Part shown: piece by piece, positions 9,717 through 19,912 of the stretch
How the letters are laid out: each line of letters opens with the position of its first letter
Position numbering within the stretch: the first letter of the stretch is position 1
Source of the DNA: JBAXTE01 sp963556065
GTDB taxonomy: Bacteria; Bacteroidota; Bacteroidia; Bacteroidales; WCHB1-69
DNA: 64,000 nucleotides
Reading direction: 5' to 3'
Assembly: GCA_963556065.3 (NCBI GenBank)
Contig: CAUVYH020000005.1
Location: 62,001-126,000, forward strand
The notes under the pieces: model-generated
What the model was told of the DNA's origin: nothing
The model's database searches: none
The model's input: only the letters and a program-made list of their open reading frames with translations
Made by a program: the position numbers and the translations under genes

Positions 9717-10275
9717 TATTGCTCATGATTTTGTTCATGTTATTTTCAATCTGCTTATGTAAATCTTCGATAGAGCCGTTGTTATCGAACACAAATTCGG
9801 CCATTTCGATACATTTCTGAAGATTCTGATGATTCGGATCCATAGAAGTCATCTCACGTTGTTCGTTGGATATAAACTGGTCAAAATCAACATGATCTGT
9901 TTCTGAATTACGAATTGAAATTCGTTTAAACCTGGTTTTAGGATCGGCATCTACGGCAAGTAGATGAAAATCAGGCTTTTGTTGAAGAGATAATACTTCT
10001 CCTGGGGTACGGATACTCTCGATAATGCAATTGGTGTTTAGAGCGACAGCTTTTTTGTATAACTCATCAATGATATAAGAGGGTTTATGATGAGCTCTGA
10101 GCTCGTTGGCAATGAGTACCATACTGTCGCGATTAGCTTCCATTCCCCGGTCGGCAATAATCTTGAGAAGGTATCCGCGAACCGATAAGTGAGTGAAATT
10201 CCATCGGCTGATTAAATAATCCACAATGGTTCCTTTTCCCGAACCGATGGTACCTGTAATTCCAATTATAATCAT
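9709..10275 (-). CDS. P-loop nucleotide kinase (dephospho-CoA/dNMP kinase-like)
   Basis: 188 residues with a Walker A motif GTIGSGKGT at 8-16 immediately at the N-terminus and an arginine-rich lid-like region (DPKTRFKRISIRNSE). It belongs to the AAA_18 / nucleoside-kinase-like P-loop group also annotated as dephospho-CoA kinase-like. The exact substrate cannot be read from sequence. Overlap of 8 bp with the dCMP deaminase gene supports a role in deoxynucleotide metabolism, for instance phosphorylating a deoxynucleoside monophosphate, but this is inference. The true coaE is usually about 195-200 residues with different motifs. Confidence 0.7.
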   Translation of the reverse strand: MIIIGITGTIGSGKGTIVDYLISRWNFTHLSVRGYLLKIIADRGMEANRDSMVLIANELRAHHKPSYIIDELYKKAVALNTNCIIESIRTPGEVLSLQQKPDFHLLAVDADPKTRFKRISIRNSETDHVDFDQFISNEQREMTSMDPNHQNLQKCIEMAEFVFDNNGSIEDLHKQIENNMNKIMSNNE

Positions 10276-10642
10276 TGTAATTTGATTTAATTTACTGAAT
10301 ATGAATTACAACGGATTGCTTTTTAGTTGCAAATAAAATTACCAAAGCAAACTGTGGTTGTAAGATTTCATTTTATTCCTGTCGATTTTAGTGTGTAAAG
10401 ATAATAAAACTTTATAAATGAACAGCTAATCGAATTTAAAGATGCAAAATCTAGTAACTCCTGTAAATTTCAAATAGGACAAACATGATTTGTGGGACTG
10501 TTTTTGTTTTTTATAATGCAAAAAATTATTGTCGTCCTTTGGTTGATTTAAAAATTTCGGGCAATTCCTTTGTTTAATTTTAAGCTATTACTCCGTGGTT
10601 TTTTGTAATTTTATCCATTATTATCAAACGAAATAAAAAAGT
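10276..10642. other. Divergent intergenic region before asnB
   Basis: 367 bp between the divergent kinase and asnB genes. AT-rich, no ORF, no clear exact TAnnTTTG box, no repeat seen. Confidence 0.4.
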
Positions 10643-12526
10643 ATGTGTGGAATTACGGGTGTTTATAGCTTTTCCGAAAGAGGAGACTTTTTTTTAAATC
10701 AGATTATATCTGCCACGGAAGTTATGATTCATCGAGGTCCGGATGCTCAGTCCACCACAATATTTGAGAATGTTGCATTGGGACATGTCCGGTTGTCGAT
10801 TATTGATACGGATGCTCGTTCCAACCAGCCGTTTACCGAAGAGTCGGGACGATATACTATTGTTTTTAACGGGGAAGTGTTTAATTTTCAGGAAATAAGG
10901 AATAAATTGATAGGCTTAGGCCATGTTTTCCATACCACTTCCGACACCGAAGTTGTTTTAAAATCATATATTCAGTTTGGGGAACAGATACTGCCGATGC
11001 TCAACGGCTTTTTTGCTTTTGCCATTTACGATAATCAGCAAAAGTCATTGTTTATTGCTCGTGACCGTATGGGAATTAAACCGTTGCATTATTTTCTGGA
11101 TGAAGACAAGCTATTGTTTGCCTCGGAAATGAAATCGTTGCTCTCATATTCAATTCCTCGCAAAATCGATTATTGCACGCTTTATCAGTATCTGCAACTC
11201 AATTATGTTCCGGCTCCATGGAGTATGATCGAGGGTGTTCAAAAGTTGCAGCCGGGCACATGGATGCGGATTAATGGCAAAGACATGAAATGCAGAACCT
11301 ATTATCAGATTCCAAAAACCGAAAACTTCCCTGTTTTGAATTATGAGCAAGCACAACAGCAACTAATGCGGCTTATGGATGCTTCGATAGAGCGTCGGTT
11401 GATTTCGGATGTTCCATTGGGATCTTTCCTGAGCGGGGGAATCGATTCTTCAATCATAGCTACAATTGCTGCTCAAAAAGTTACGAAGCTTAATACTTTT
11501 TCCATTGGTTATGCAGAGGAACCTTTGTTTGACGAGACCGAATATGCAGAATTGGTGGCTAAAAAAATAGGATCCGATCATCACGCATTTAAATTGACTA
11601 ACGACGATTTGTTCGGCTCATTGAGGAGGGTGTTCGACTATATCGACGAGCCTTTTGCCGATTCTTCTGCATTGGTCGTAAACCTTTTGAGCGAATACAC
11701 CAAAAAGCATGTTACGGTGGCGCTTTCGGGCGACGGTGCCGATGAACTTTTCTCGGGATATAATAAACATGCTGCTGAATATGCGGCTCGGAAAAAGGGG
11801 GTACTTTCCCAAATAGTTAGAACCGGGGTTCCGTTGTGGCGAATTTTACCGCAGTCACGGAACGGAAAGTTATCTAATAAGTTCCGCCAATTAAACCGTT
11901 TTGCCGATGGTATGGGATTGTCGGATGCTGATCGGTACTGGCAATGGGCTTCGATTACCAACGAAAAAGATGCTCTCAACCTACTTGTTTTATCTCCTGA
12001 TATTCAAGAATATACAGATCGAAAAAAAGAAATTCTTTCACAACTATCAAAAAACAGCTCCTTTAACAATGTGCTTTATACCGATCTAAAATTGGTTTTG
12101 CAAAGTGATATGCTGGTAAAAGTGGATTTAATGTCGATGGACCATGCATTGGAAGTTCGGACTCCGTTTCTGGATTATACAGTGGTTGATTTTGTGTCTC
12201 AATTGCCAGTAGATTATAAAATCAATGCCGGTATTCGCAAACGAATACTTCAGGAAACCTATCGGCCGATGTTGCCCGAAGCAATTTTTAATCGAAAGAA
12301 GCATGGCTTTGAAGTTCCACTTTTAAAATGGTTTCAAACGGATTTAAGATCTATGATTACCGACGATTTATTGTCAGAAGCGCTTATTGTGCAACAGAAT
12401 ATTTTTAACCCTCAGGCGATCGGCGAATTGAAATATCGGCTTTTCTCTTCAAACCCCGGAGATGCTGCGGCTAAAGTGTGGGCCCTAATCGTCTTTCAGC
12501 ATTGGTGGAAGAAGTATATTTGTTAG
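10643..12526 (+). CDS. asnB: Glutamine-hydrolysing asparagine synthetase
   Basis: 627 residues, within the AsnB range. It makes asparagine (or amidates a sugar or peptide in related enzymes) from an aspartyl group, ATP and glutamine. After removal of the first methionine, Cys2 (MCGITGVY) is the glutaminase nucleophile; RGPDAQ and the LGHVRLSIID strand follow. The synthetase domain has the ATP-binding SGGIDSS loop at 264-270 and a later LSGDGADELFSGY motif. Asparagine synthetase paralogues in polysaccharide regions can amidate sugars; the glycosyltransferase at 12.7 kb follows, so that role is possible. A second, partial homologue lies at the right edge of the window. Confidence 0.9.
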   Translation: MCGITGVYSFSERGDFFLNQIISATEVMIHRGPDAQSTTIFENVALGHVRLSIIDTDARSNQPFTEESGRYTIVFNGEVFNFQEIRNKLIGLGHVFHTTSDTEVVLKSYIQFGEQILPMLNGFFAFAIYDNQQKSLFIARDRMGIKPLHYFLDEDKLLFASEMKSLLSYSIPRKIDYCTLYQYLQLNYVPAPWSMIEGVQKLQPGTWMRINGKDMKCRTYYQIPKTENFPVLNYEQAQQQLMRLMDASIERRLISDVPLGSFLSGGIDSSIIATIAAQKVTKLNTFSIGYAEEPLFDETEYAELVAKKIGSDHHAFKLTNDDLFGSLRRVFDYIDEPFADSSALVVNLLSEYTKKHVTVALSGDGADELFSGYNKHAAEYAARKKGVLSQIVRTGVPLWRILPQSRNGKLSNKFRQLNRFADGMGLSDADRYWQWASITNEKDALNLLVLSPDIQEYTDRKKEILSQLSKNSSFNNVLYTDLKLVLQSDMLVKVDLMSMDHALEVRTPFLDYTVVDFVSQLPVDYKINAGIRKRILQETYRPMLPEAIFNRKKHGFEVPLLKWFQTDLRSMITDDLLSEALIVQQNIFNPQAIGELKYRLFSSNPGDAAAKVWALIVFQHWWKKYIC

Positions 12527-12553
12527 TTTAATGATTAGAAATATTCACTTTTC

Positions 12554-12599
12554 AAAATACTTCACGGAGAAATGCTTTTACGTGCAGCAGTATTTTTTT
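12554..12599 (+). terminator. Possible terminator of asnB
   Basis: AAAATACT at 12554-12561 pairs with AGTATTTT at 12589-12596, followed by more T residues. The loop is long (27 nt) and contains a CACG/CGTG inner stem. Confidence 0.4.
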
Positions 12600-12643
12600 A
12601 TGTAAAGTATCTTTCTTTAAGGTGAACTTTGTACAGATATGTG

Positions 12644-12673
12644 TTGTTTCTACTTATAAAAGTCGTAAATTTG
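12644..12673 (+). promoter_or_regulatory. Promoter of the family-4 glycosyltransferase (TTG-N19-TAAATTTG)
   Basis: TTG at 12644-12646 and TAAATTTG at 12666-12673, 19 bp apart, the same spacing as before prfA. The start codon is 30 bp downstream. Confidence 0.6.
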
Positions 12674-12703
12674 TAATCTTTTTTGCTTACTAATCACTGA
12701 ATT

Positions 12704-13935
12704 ATGACTAAAGTTTTACGCATTATTAACAGATTTAACTTAGGAGGCCCCACATATAATGCGGCATATTTAACCAGATATTTAGGCTCTGAGTACGAAA
12801 CTTTACTGGTTGGTGGTGCAAAAGATCCAACAGAAGCTAATTCCGACTTTATTGTTAAGAACTTAGGAATTGATCCGCTAATCATTCCTGAAATGCACAG
12901 ATCACTAAGTTTAAGTAAAGATTGGGTTACATACCAAAAAATAAAAAAAATTATTACCGAATTTAAACCGGATATAGTACATACTCATGCCTCAAAAGCT
13001 GGGGCTTTGGGTCGTTTGCCGCTCATAATTTAAACGTTCCGGTAATTGTTCATACTTTTCACGGACATGTTTTTGATGCATATTTTGGATTGGCTCAGGC
13101 AACCTTTTATAAAGAAGTTGAACGGTTTATGGCGAAATATTCTACCCGTATTATTGCTATCAGTGAAAACCAGAAAGAGGATTTGGTGAATAAATATAAA
13201 ATATGCTCCGAAGAAAAAGTGCATATCATTAAGTTAGGATTTGATTTAAGCAAATTTCAGGAGAACCAGAAAGAAAAACGAGTCTATTTCCGCCAAAAAT
13301 ATCTTGTTGCCGATGATGAAATAGCTGTTGCTATTATTGGAAGACTGGTGCCGATTAAGAATCACGCGATGTTTATTGATGTGGTTAGAAAAGTAATGGA
13401 TACAACCACACGGAAGGTTCGTTTTTTTATTGTAGGAGATGGTGAAGAGCGCACGAATATTGAGCAAAAGTTAAAGCAAAGCAATATCCCTTTCTGTGAT
13501 GCATTGAAAGGAATTATCCCATCAGCGGTTACTCTAACCTCGTGGATAAAGGACGTGGATGTAGTAAATGCCGGTGCCGACATTGTTGTTCTTACATCAC
13601 TTAACGAAGGAACACCTGTGAGCCTCATTGAAGCGCAAGCGGCTAACAAACCGGTAGTGACTACCAATGTGGGTGGAATTTCCGATATTGTAATTCCGGG
13701 GAAAACGGCGCTTCTTGCCGAATCCAACGATGTGGATATGTTTACCGAACAATTATTATCGATTATCGAAAACCGGCAATTGCGGCAAGATATGAGCGAG
13801 TACGGTTGGGATTTTGTTCGCGAAAAATTTCATTATACCCGGTTAGTTAATGAAATGGATCAGCTTTATACCGAGTTGCTATTGGAGGCTAAAGAGCAAA
13901 AAACAAGGAAAAGAGATTTTGTAACAACAGACTAA
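12704..13935 (+). CDS. Glycosyltransferase family 4, apparent frameshift
   Basis: Cytoplasmic retaining glycosyltransferase of about 410 residues once a single-base loss is corrected. The first frame (12704-13033) gives MTKVLRIINRFNLGG, the acceptor-side start with its glycine motif, and ends at GALGRLPLII. The second frame picks up without loss as AAHNLNVPVIVHTFHGHVFD and continues to 13935. Restoring one G near 13018 (TTGCC to TTGGCC) gives GRLAAHNLN. The C-terminal GT-B half has GRLVPIKNH and the donor-binding NEGTPVSLIEAQAANKPVV with the E-x7-E spacing. The sugar and acceptor are unknown. It has its own promoter and a strong terminator. Confidence 0.8.
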
Positions 13936-13964
13936 ATTGTGCAAAATAGCATACGTATCTATAT

Positions 13965-13996
13965 AAAAAGAGGGGATTTCACGATCCCCTCTTTTT
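13965..13996. terminator. Strong bidirectional intrinsic terminator
   Basis: Perfect 13-bp stem (13965-13977 with 13984-13996), 6-nt loop TTCACG, A-run on one side and T-run on the other. It lies between convergent genes (glycosyltransferase and M16 peptidase) and serves both. Confidence 0.9.
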
Positions 13997-14014
13997 ATTC
14001 GACATAATGAATAA

Positions 14015-16930
14015 CTAAAATCCTAACACTTCCTCAGTGCTGAGTGTTTTAATTTTTCCAAATTGTTTTAATTCTTTGAAATTCAAATCCTTATCATTTT
14101 TATCTCCAAGGATTAAAACAGTATGAGTCTTGTTTTTCAACATCTCTTCTTGGAATTTTTTTACATCGGCAATGGTGAAGGTGTTCATCTTTTCAAATAC
14201 ATCTTTGCGGATATCGTAGTTCACGCCAAGTTTCTGATATGCATCGTAAGCGTCAAAAACTCCGTCTTTAGTAATACGTTCGGTGCGCAGACGTTGGATA
14301 ATACCATCTTTGGCCAATTGGAACGATTTGTCGGCAAGCGGCATATTGTTGAGCAAGTCTTTAATTGCTTTAATTGCTTCAATTACTTTATCGTTTTGAG
14401 TTGCGATGTAAGAGAAGGAGAAATAGGAAGTTTTTAAATCGCTAGGAGCTCTATAAAAAGATGCGGCTGTGTAAGCTAAAGAACGTGCTTCACGAAGTTC
14501 CTGAAAAACGATGGAATTCATGCTTCCTCCAAAATATTCGTTAAAGAGCGTAATAATCGGTTCCGTGGTCTTATCATATTTTTGACCTTTCGATAACAAG
14601 ATAACTACAGATTGACGAGCTGTGTAATTTAAGTGATAAACTACATCCTTGTCGGTCGGCTGCTCTGTGAAAACCTTAGGGGCTGGAGTTGGATGGAATG
14701 CCACAGGAGACTGGTGATGTTCTTTAAGAATACCGGCTACTTCATCCATTTTGGATGGCCCGTAATAATAAATTTTGTGAGAGTATGAGAAAACATCTTT
14801 AATCATTGAAATAAGCTTGTTGGCATCAATTTTCTTCAAATCTTTCTCAGGTACAATGTTTGTCGAAGGAGAGTTTTTACCATAAAAACCGTAAGCAATT
14901 AATGCAGATTGTAGATTTTGTTGATTTTTCTTAGCATCCGAGCGTTTCTTCAAGATATTATCTACCAACTTATTTAAAGAAGCAGTATCGGCTTTGGCAT
15001 CCTGAATAAATCCTTCGAAAAGATCTAATGCTTTAACAAAATTGGTGTTTAAACCGGTAAGTTTTAATTCCATTTCATCTTTTCCTACCGACATATTCCA
15101 GGAACAACCGATTTTATAAAACTCTTGAGTAAGTATTTCGGATGAAATGCTTGATGAACCCAAGAATTTGATGTATTGCGATACAATATTCCAGTATGGG
15201 TTATTATTGTTCCCCATGTCGAATTTATATTGCAGAGAGAAGGTATTGTTTTCTTCGTTTGGAATGTAATACATCGGAAGATTTCCATTGAGTATCGTTT
15301 TTTGAATGGCTTTATCGAAATCTACAAATACGGGTTCGATTGGCTTTACAGCATTAGCATCGGCTTTAATATCTTTTAAGAAGGCTGACTCCAAATCGCG
15401 GTTAATAAAAATAGGCGTAATTTTAGGTTTTTTCACTTTCTTTACGCTTTCGTCTTTACCGGTACGTTTGTAAACTACAACATAATTGTTTACTAAATTT
15501 GCTTTTGCAAAATCAGTAATTTGTTGTTTGGTAATTTTCGATAAACGATCGAGCAAACTTACTTTACGTTCCCACGAAATACCATTGGTAAATGCATCCA
15601 CCATTGCCATTGCACGACTTTCGTTTGCTTCGTACTCCTTAATTTCGCGGAGACGTAAATCATTGATGGCAGCTTCCATAAGCCAGTCGGGGAATTCACC
15701 CTTTTTAATAAGTTCAACCTGACTAATTAAAAGTTGTTCAACTTCTTCCAGTGTTTGGCCCGTTTTCGGCTTTCCTGATAACATCAAGAAAGAATAATCC
15801 GCCATGATTGAAGGGCTGGACCCGGCATTAATACAAGCTTGCTTTTTATTTAAGTTTAAGTCGATGAGACCAGCTGTTCCATTAGTTAAAAGCATGTCTA
15901 TCAGCGTGATCATATCGGTTTCATCCGAATTGGCACCATCAAATCTCCATGCCAGTGAAATGCTTTCGGCATCTTGCCCAACGATATCTTTTTTTACAAT
16001 TTGGGCTGCTTTAGGTTCTTTGGTAAATTCTAATTTTGTTTGAGGAACCGGTTTCCAATCTCCAAAATATTTATCGATTGTTTGAATAGCTTCATCGGGA
16101 TTAAAATCACCGGAAAGACAAATCGCTACATTGTTCGGAACATAATATTTGTCGTGAAAAATTTGAATATTCTTCATCGACGGATTTTTAATATGTTCTG
16201 CTTCCCCTATGGTTGTTTGAGTTCCATAAGGATGGTGTGGAAACAATCCTTTAAGTAAGTTTTCGTAAACCTTACGACTATCTTTGGTTAAGGTCATGTT
16301 TTTTTCCTCGTAAATGGTTTCCAACTCGGTATGGAACAAGCGGAACACAGGATCAATAAAGCGGTTTGATTGGATTTTAGCCCAGTTTTCGAGTTGATTG
16401 GATGGAATATCTTCCACATAAACGGTTTGATCGAGGGAGGTAAATGCGTTGGTGCCGTTGGCTCCGATTGCACTCATTAATTTGTCGTATTCATTTGGAA
16501 TTGCGACTAATGAAGCTTGGTAAGAGATGCTGTCGATCTGATGATAAATCTCTTCGCGGGCTTTAGGATCAGTCGTTTTGCGATATACTTCGAACAAATC
16601 GGAGATGGCTGCAATCATCGGTTTTTCTTTTTCCCAGTTTGAGGTACCGAATTTCGAAGTTCCCTTAAACATAATGTGTTCAAAATAATGGGCTAACCCT
16701 GTAGTTTCCGAGGGATCGTTTTTACTTCCGGCTTTAACGGCTACGTATGTTTGAATACGTGGTGCGTCTTTGTACACCGACATCATTACGGTAAGCCCGT
16801 TTTGAAGGGTGTAAATCCTTGTTTTCAACGGATCATTAGGAACCGTTGTGTAGTTGTATTGTTTTTGTGCTTCTAAATGAATAGAAGAAATAACAAACAA
16901 CCCGATCATTAATAATGCAATTTTCCTCAT
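14015..16930 (-). CDS. M16 family zinc peptidase, exported
   Basis: 971 residues with an N-terminal signal peptide (MRKIALLMIGLFVISSIHLEA), so periplasmic or outer-membrane associated. The first M16 domain has the inverted zinc motif HYFEH, His81, Glu84 and His85, and the distal glutamate in ELETIYEEKN about 80 residues later. The protein has the two-half pitrilysin/insulinase layout; the second half lacks a zinc motif, as usual. It cleaves peptides; natural substrate unknown. A second M16 gene sits directly upstream on the same strand (stop at 17080), separated by a terminator, so the two are probably transcribed separately. Confidence 0.92.
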   Translation of the reverse strand: MRKIALLMIGLFVISSIHLEAQKQYNYTTVPNDPLKTRIYTLQNGLTVMMSVYKDAPRIQTYVAVKAGSKNDPSETTGLAHYFEHIMFKGTSKFGTSNWEKEKPMIAAISDLFEVYRKTTDPKAREEIYHQIDSISYQASLVAIPNEYDKLMSAIGANGTNAFTSLDQTVYVEDIPSNQLENWAKIQSNRFIDPVFRLFHTELETIYEEKNMTLTKDSRKVYENLLKGLFPHHPYGTQTTIGEAEHIKNPSMKNIQIFHDKYYVPNNVAICLSGDFNPDEAIQTIDKYFGDWKPVPQTKLEFTKEPKAAQIVKKDIVGQDAESISLAWRFDGANSDETDMITLIDMLLTNGTAGLIDLNLNKKQACINAGSSPSIMADYSFLMLSGKPKTGQTLEEVEQLLISQVELIKKGEFPDWLMEAAINDLRLREIKEYEANESRAMAMVDAFTNGISWERKVSLLDRLSKITKQQITDFAKANLVNNYVVVYKRTGKDESVKKVKKPKITPIFINRDLESAFLKDIKADANAVKPIEPVFVDFDKAIQKTILNGNLPMYYIPNEENNTFSLQYKFDMGNNNNPYWNIVSQYIKFLGSSSISSEILTQEFYKIGCSWNMSVGKDEMELKLTGLNTNFVKALDLFEGFIQDAKADTASLNKLVDNILKKRSDAKKNQQNLQSALIAYGFYGKNSPSTNIVPEKDLKKIDANKLISMIKDVFSYSHKIYYYGPSKMDEVAGILKEHHQSPVAFHPTPAPKVFTEQPTDKDVVYHLNYTARQSVVILLSKGQKYDKTTEPIITLFNEYFGGSMNSIVFQELREARSLAYTAASFYRAPSDLKTSYFSFSYIATQNDKVIEAIKAIKDLLNNMPLADKSFQLAKDGIIQRLRTERITKDGVFDAYDAYQKLGVNYDIRKDVFEKMNTFTIADVKKFQEEMLKNKTHTVLILGDKNDKDLNFKELKQFGKIKTLSTEEVLGF

Positions 16931-16967
16931 GTTCTTGATTCTTGTTTTTATTTATTTTATTTGGTTG

Positions 16968-16975
16968 CAAACTTA
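16968..16975 (-). promoter_or_regulatory. -7 box (TAAGTTTG on the minus strand) of the first M16 gene
   Basis: CAAACTTA on the plus strand is an exact TAnnTTTG on the minus strand, 37 bp before the ATG at 16930. No good -33 box seen. Confidence 0.45.
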
Positions 16976-17003
16976 GTAATATTTAACGAAGCTTGATATT
17001 AAA

Positions 17004-17050
17004 AAATCAAAAAAAGCCATCTGTTTTTTCAAGAAGGCTTTTTTTGATTT
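17004..17050 (-). terminator. Terminator after the second M16 peptidase gene
   Basis: Perfect 15-bp inverted repeat (17004-17018 with 17036-17050) with a 17-nt loop and a T7 run inside the 3' arm. It lies just past the stop at 17080, between the two M16 genes. Confidence 0.75.
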
Positions 17051-17079
17051 ATCTCAATGGTTATGTGTTCCGCATTGAA

Positions 17080-19896
17080 TTATTTCTTCTTTTTCCCTTC
17101 GGGAATAAGCGTTACTCTTACAAAGTGATCTTTTTTGATAAACTGCAGAGCTGCTTTTTTCAAATCATCAACGGTTACGTCTTTTACGCGTTGATCGAAG
17201 TTGGTAACATTGGTCACCGGATCGCTATTGAACGATAGCTGAGCAAGTTTTTGTAACCAGAACTCATTGGTTTTGCGGTCGGTTTCACGTTGGCGCAGCA
17301 TCTGCTCTTTTACTTTATTCAGGTCTTCGAGGGTTGGACCGTTTTTTTGAATATTACTGATAATATTCATTAGTGCTTTGGTTATTTTTTTCTCCATTTT
17401 CGGATCACAACTAAACATTGCCATTAAGGTGTACGAAGAGGTCGGATATTTTTCGAGTTGCATTTGAATTTGTGGAGAATATACACCGCTCATTTTTTCA
17501 CGGATAATCTCGATGGCTTTTATCGAAATGACCTCTTTAATCATGCTTAGATAGAGGTTGTTCTGATCGTTCCATGGATAATCTTCATTAAACATAATAC
17601 CCAACATTCCTTTGTCGTCAATTCCTTTTTTAATGGTGAAATCGACTGTTGACGGAGGAAATTTCTTAAATACATCCTTGAAAGTCTCTTTTCTATTTGT
17701 ATTTGGAAGATTAGCCAAATATTTTTCAATAAAAGGAGTCATTTCATCAATGGTAAAAGCACCTACGAAGAAAAACGTAAAATCGCCGGCATTGTTAAAA
17801 CGATCGGTATAAATGCTCCAAGCCTTTTCGAAGTTTACTTTATTGATAAATGCTTCGTCGGGAATTGCAACCTGACGTGGGTCATTTTGAGTTGCGGTTT
17901 TTAATAAGGTATCGTAGAAAGCAAACATCGGGTTGTTTCCCAAGAGTTTCATCTGGCTTTTCATTTCCGAAACTACTGATTCGAAGGCTTTTTGATCTTT
18001 ACGCGGAGCATCGAAATACAAGTAAGTGAGTTGGAAAAGGTAATCCAAATCTTTAGGTGTTGAACTTCCGTTAAATCCTTCGGAGGTTTTATCGATAAAT
18101 GGGTTAATGGAGACTTTTTTACCCTTGATCTTCTTTTCGAGCTGGCTGTTGTCGAATGTGCCGATTCCCGAACGATCAATAATTGTGGTGGCAAATAAGC
18201 CCGAAGGATAATCTTCGGCAGCAGTTAAGCTTAATCCGCCCTGACTTTGAGCATACATCAAAATTTCATCATTTTTAAAATCAGTCGGTTTAAGAACCAC
18301 CTTAACTCCGTTTGCCAATGTAAGTTCCGTAGTTCCAAGTTCTTTGTTTTCCGTTTTCGAAACGATTTTTTTAGGAGCCAGTTCTTTGCTTAGTAATGGT
18401 TCCGGTTTAAAATTATCTACATAAGCGGTAACTTGACGAAGTTTCGGATCTTTTAAAATATCCAGCACCTCTTTTTCTGTTGGAATTTTTACTCCTTGCT
18501 TGTCTGGAGCTGTAATTACAACTACCTGATTTTCATCGGTTAGCCATTTTTTTGCAAGTACGTTTACCTCGTCCAGTTTAATGTCTTCCATCAGTTTTTT
18601 AGCATAGTTGTATTGTGTCTTTGCACTGGGAATGGGATCTCCTATTAAAAAATTCTGAACATATTCCGAGCAGAAGTTTGCCGATTCATTTTTTTCAATT
18701 TCCTTGGAAGCACTTTCCAGTTTGCTTAATAAGTCTTCTTTAGCACGATCCAACTCGGTAGCGAGAAATCCAAATTGTTTAACGCGTTCGTTCTCGCGAA
18801 TAAGTACTCTGAACGCTTCGTCAATTTGATTTTCTTTCGGGGCAGCATAGCACATGTATGCTTCCATGGTACGAGCCAAAAATCCGCCATACGATGCATC
18901 CGCTCCAATAAACGGACATTCCGGATTTTGTTGCAGTTCCCGTAAACGACTACTCATCATAGTATTATATAAGTCGTTAATCAGTCGTTGACGATAGTCG
19001 CCGATGGTTTTGTTTGGAATAACTTTGTGTTTGGTGAAAAAAAGCAACATGTTTCCAGTAGCTTCTTTATCGGTAACAATGGAGACTAACGGATCCTTGT
19101 TTTCGGCTACATCGTAGAGCTTTTTTTCCTGAGGTTGAGCCGGATTTTTTAATTCGCCGAAATATTGTTTGATTTTTGCTTCTGCCGAGTCGAGATCAAC
19201 ATCGCCTACTACGATTACAGCCTGTAAATTGGGACGATACCATGTGGAGTAGAAGTTACGAATAGTCTCGTGCTTGAAGTTTTGTAAGTTTTGTAATGTT
19301 CCAATGGGTAATCTGTTGGCATATAGCGAATTATAAAAAGCAACAGGGAACCACTTTTTGCGCATCCGGTCGTCGGCACCTAAACCCATGCGGTATTCTT
19401 CGATAATTACACCGCGCTCATCATCAATTTGTTTGGATTCCATGGTTACAGCATGTGCCCAATCGGAAATTACTTGATATCCTTTTTCCACGATATCTGT
19501 TTTATCCGATGGAATCTGAAGCATATACACGGTTTCGTCAAAGCCGGTGTAGGCATTAATATCGGCACCGAATCTTACTCCGATGGACTGAAGATAGCTG
19601 ACAAGCTCGTTTTTGGGAAAGTTTTTGGTTCCGTTAAAGCACATGTGTTCGGTAAAGTGTGCTAAACCTACTTGTGCGTCGGTTTCTTGCATTGAGCCTG
19701 CATTTACTGCTAATCTAAGTTCAATGCGTTTTTCGGGCATTGCGTTTTTGCGGATGTAATAGGTAAGCCCGTTATCGAGTTTGCCTATACGTATGCTTTT
19801 ATCCACGGGCATGGGAGCATTCAGATCGAGTTGTCCGAATGCGGCTCCTGAAAAAAGGAGGGCAATCCAAAGTAAAATTAATTTTGATTTTCTCAT
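17080..19896 (-). CDS. M16 family zinc peptidase (pitrilysin/PqqL-like), exported
   Basis: 938 residues, with signal peptide MRKSKLILLWIALLFSGAAFG. The zinc motif is HFTEH, His80, Glu83 and His84, and the later glutamate is in DERGVIIEEYR. It is the long, duplicated M16 form similar to PqqL, common in Bacteroidota next to other M16 genes. It ends in a lysine-rich tail (EGKKKK). It is a divergent paralogue of the gene at 14015-16930, not a recent copy. dnaX ends only 16 bp upstream, so this gene may be read from the dnaX transcript. Confidence 0.92.
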   Translation of the reverse strand: MRKSKLILLWIALLFSGAAFGQLDLNAPMPVDKSIRIGKLDNGLTYYIRKNAMPEKRIELRLAVNAGSMQETDAQVGLAHFTEHMCFNGTKNFPKNELVSYLQSIGVRFGADINAYTGFDETVYMLQIPSDKTDIVEKGYQVISDWAHAVTMESKQIDDERGVIIEEYRMGLGADDRMRKKWFPVAFYNSLYANRLPIGTLQNLQNFKHETIRNFYSTWYRPNLQAVIVVGDVDLDSAEAKIKQYFGELKNPAQPQEKKLYDVAENKDPLVSIVTDKEATGNMLLFFTKHKVIPNKTIGDYRQRLINDLYNTMMSSRLRELQQNPECPFIGADASYGGFLARTMEAYMCYAAPKENQIDEAFRVLIRENERVKQFGFLATELDRAKEDLLSKLESASKEIEKNESANFCSEYVQNFLIGDPIPSAKTQYNYAKKLMEDIKLDEVNVLAKKWLTDENQVVVITAPDKQGVKIPTEKEVLDILKDPKLRQVTAYVDNFKPEPLLSKELAPKKIVSKTENKELGTTELTLANGVKVVLKPTDFKNDEILMYAQSQGGLSLTAAEDYPSGLFATTIIDRSGIGTFDNSQLEKKIKGKKVSINPFIDKTSEGFNGSSTPKDLDYLFQLTYLYFDAPRKDQKAFESVVSEMKSQMKLLGNNPMFAFYDTLLKTATQNDPRQVAIPDEAFINKVNFEKAWSIYTDRFNNAGDFTFFFVGAFTIDEMTPFIEKYLANLPNTNRKETFKDVFKKFPPSTVDFTIKKGIDDKGMLGIMFNEDYPWNDQNNLYLSMIKEVISIKAIEIIREKMSGVYSPQIQMQLEKYPTSSYTLMAMFSCDPKMEKKITKALMNIISNIQKNGPTLEDLNKVKEQMLRQRETDRKTNEFWLQKLAQLSFNSDPVTNVTNFDQRVKDVTVDDLKKAALQFIKKDHFVRVTLIPEGKKKK

Positions 19897-19912
19897 TTGT
19901 CTATTTGTTTTA

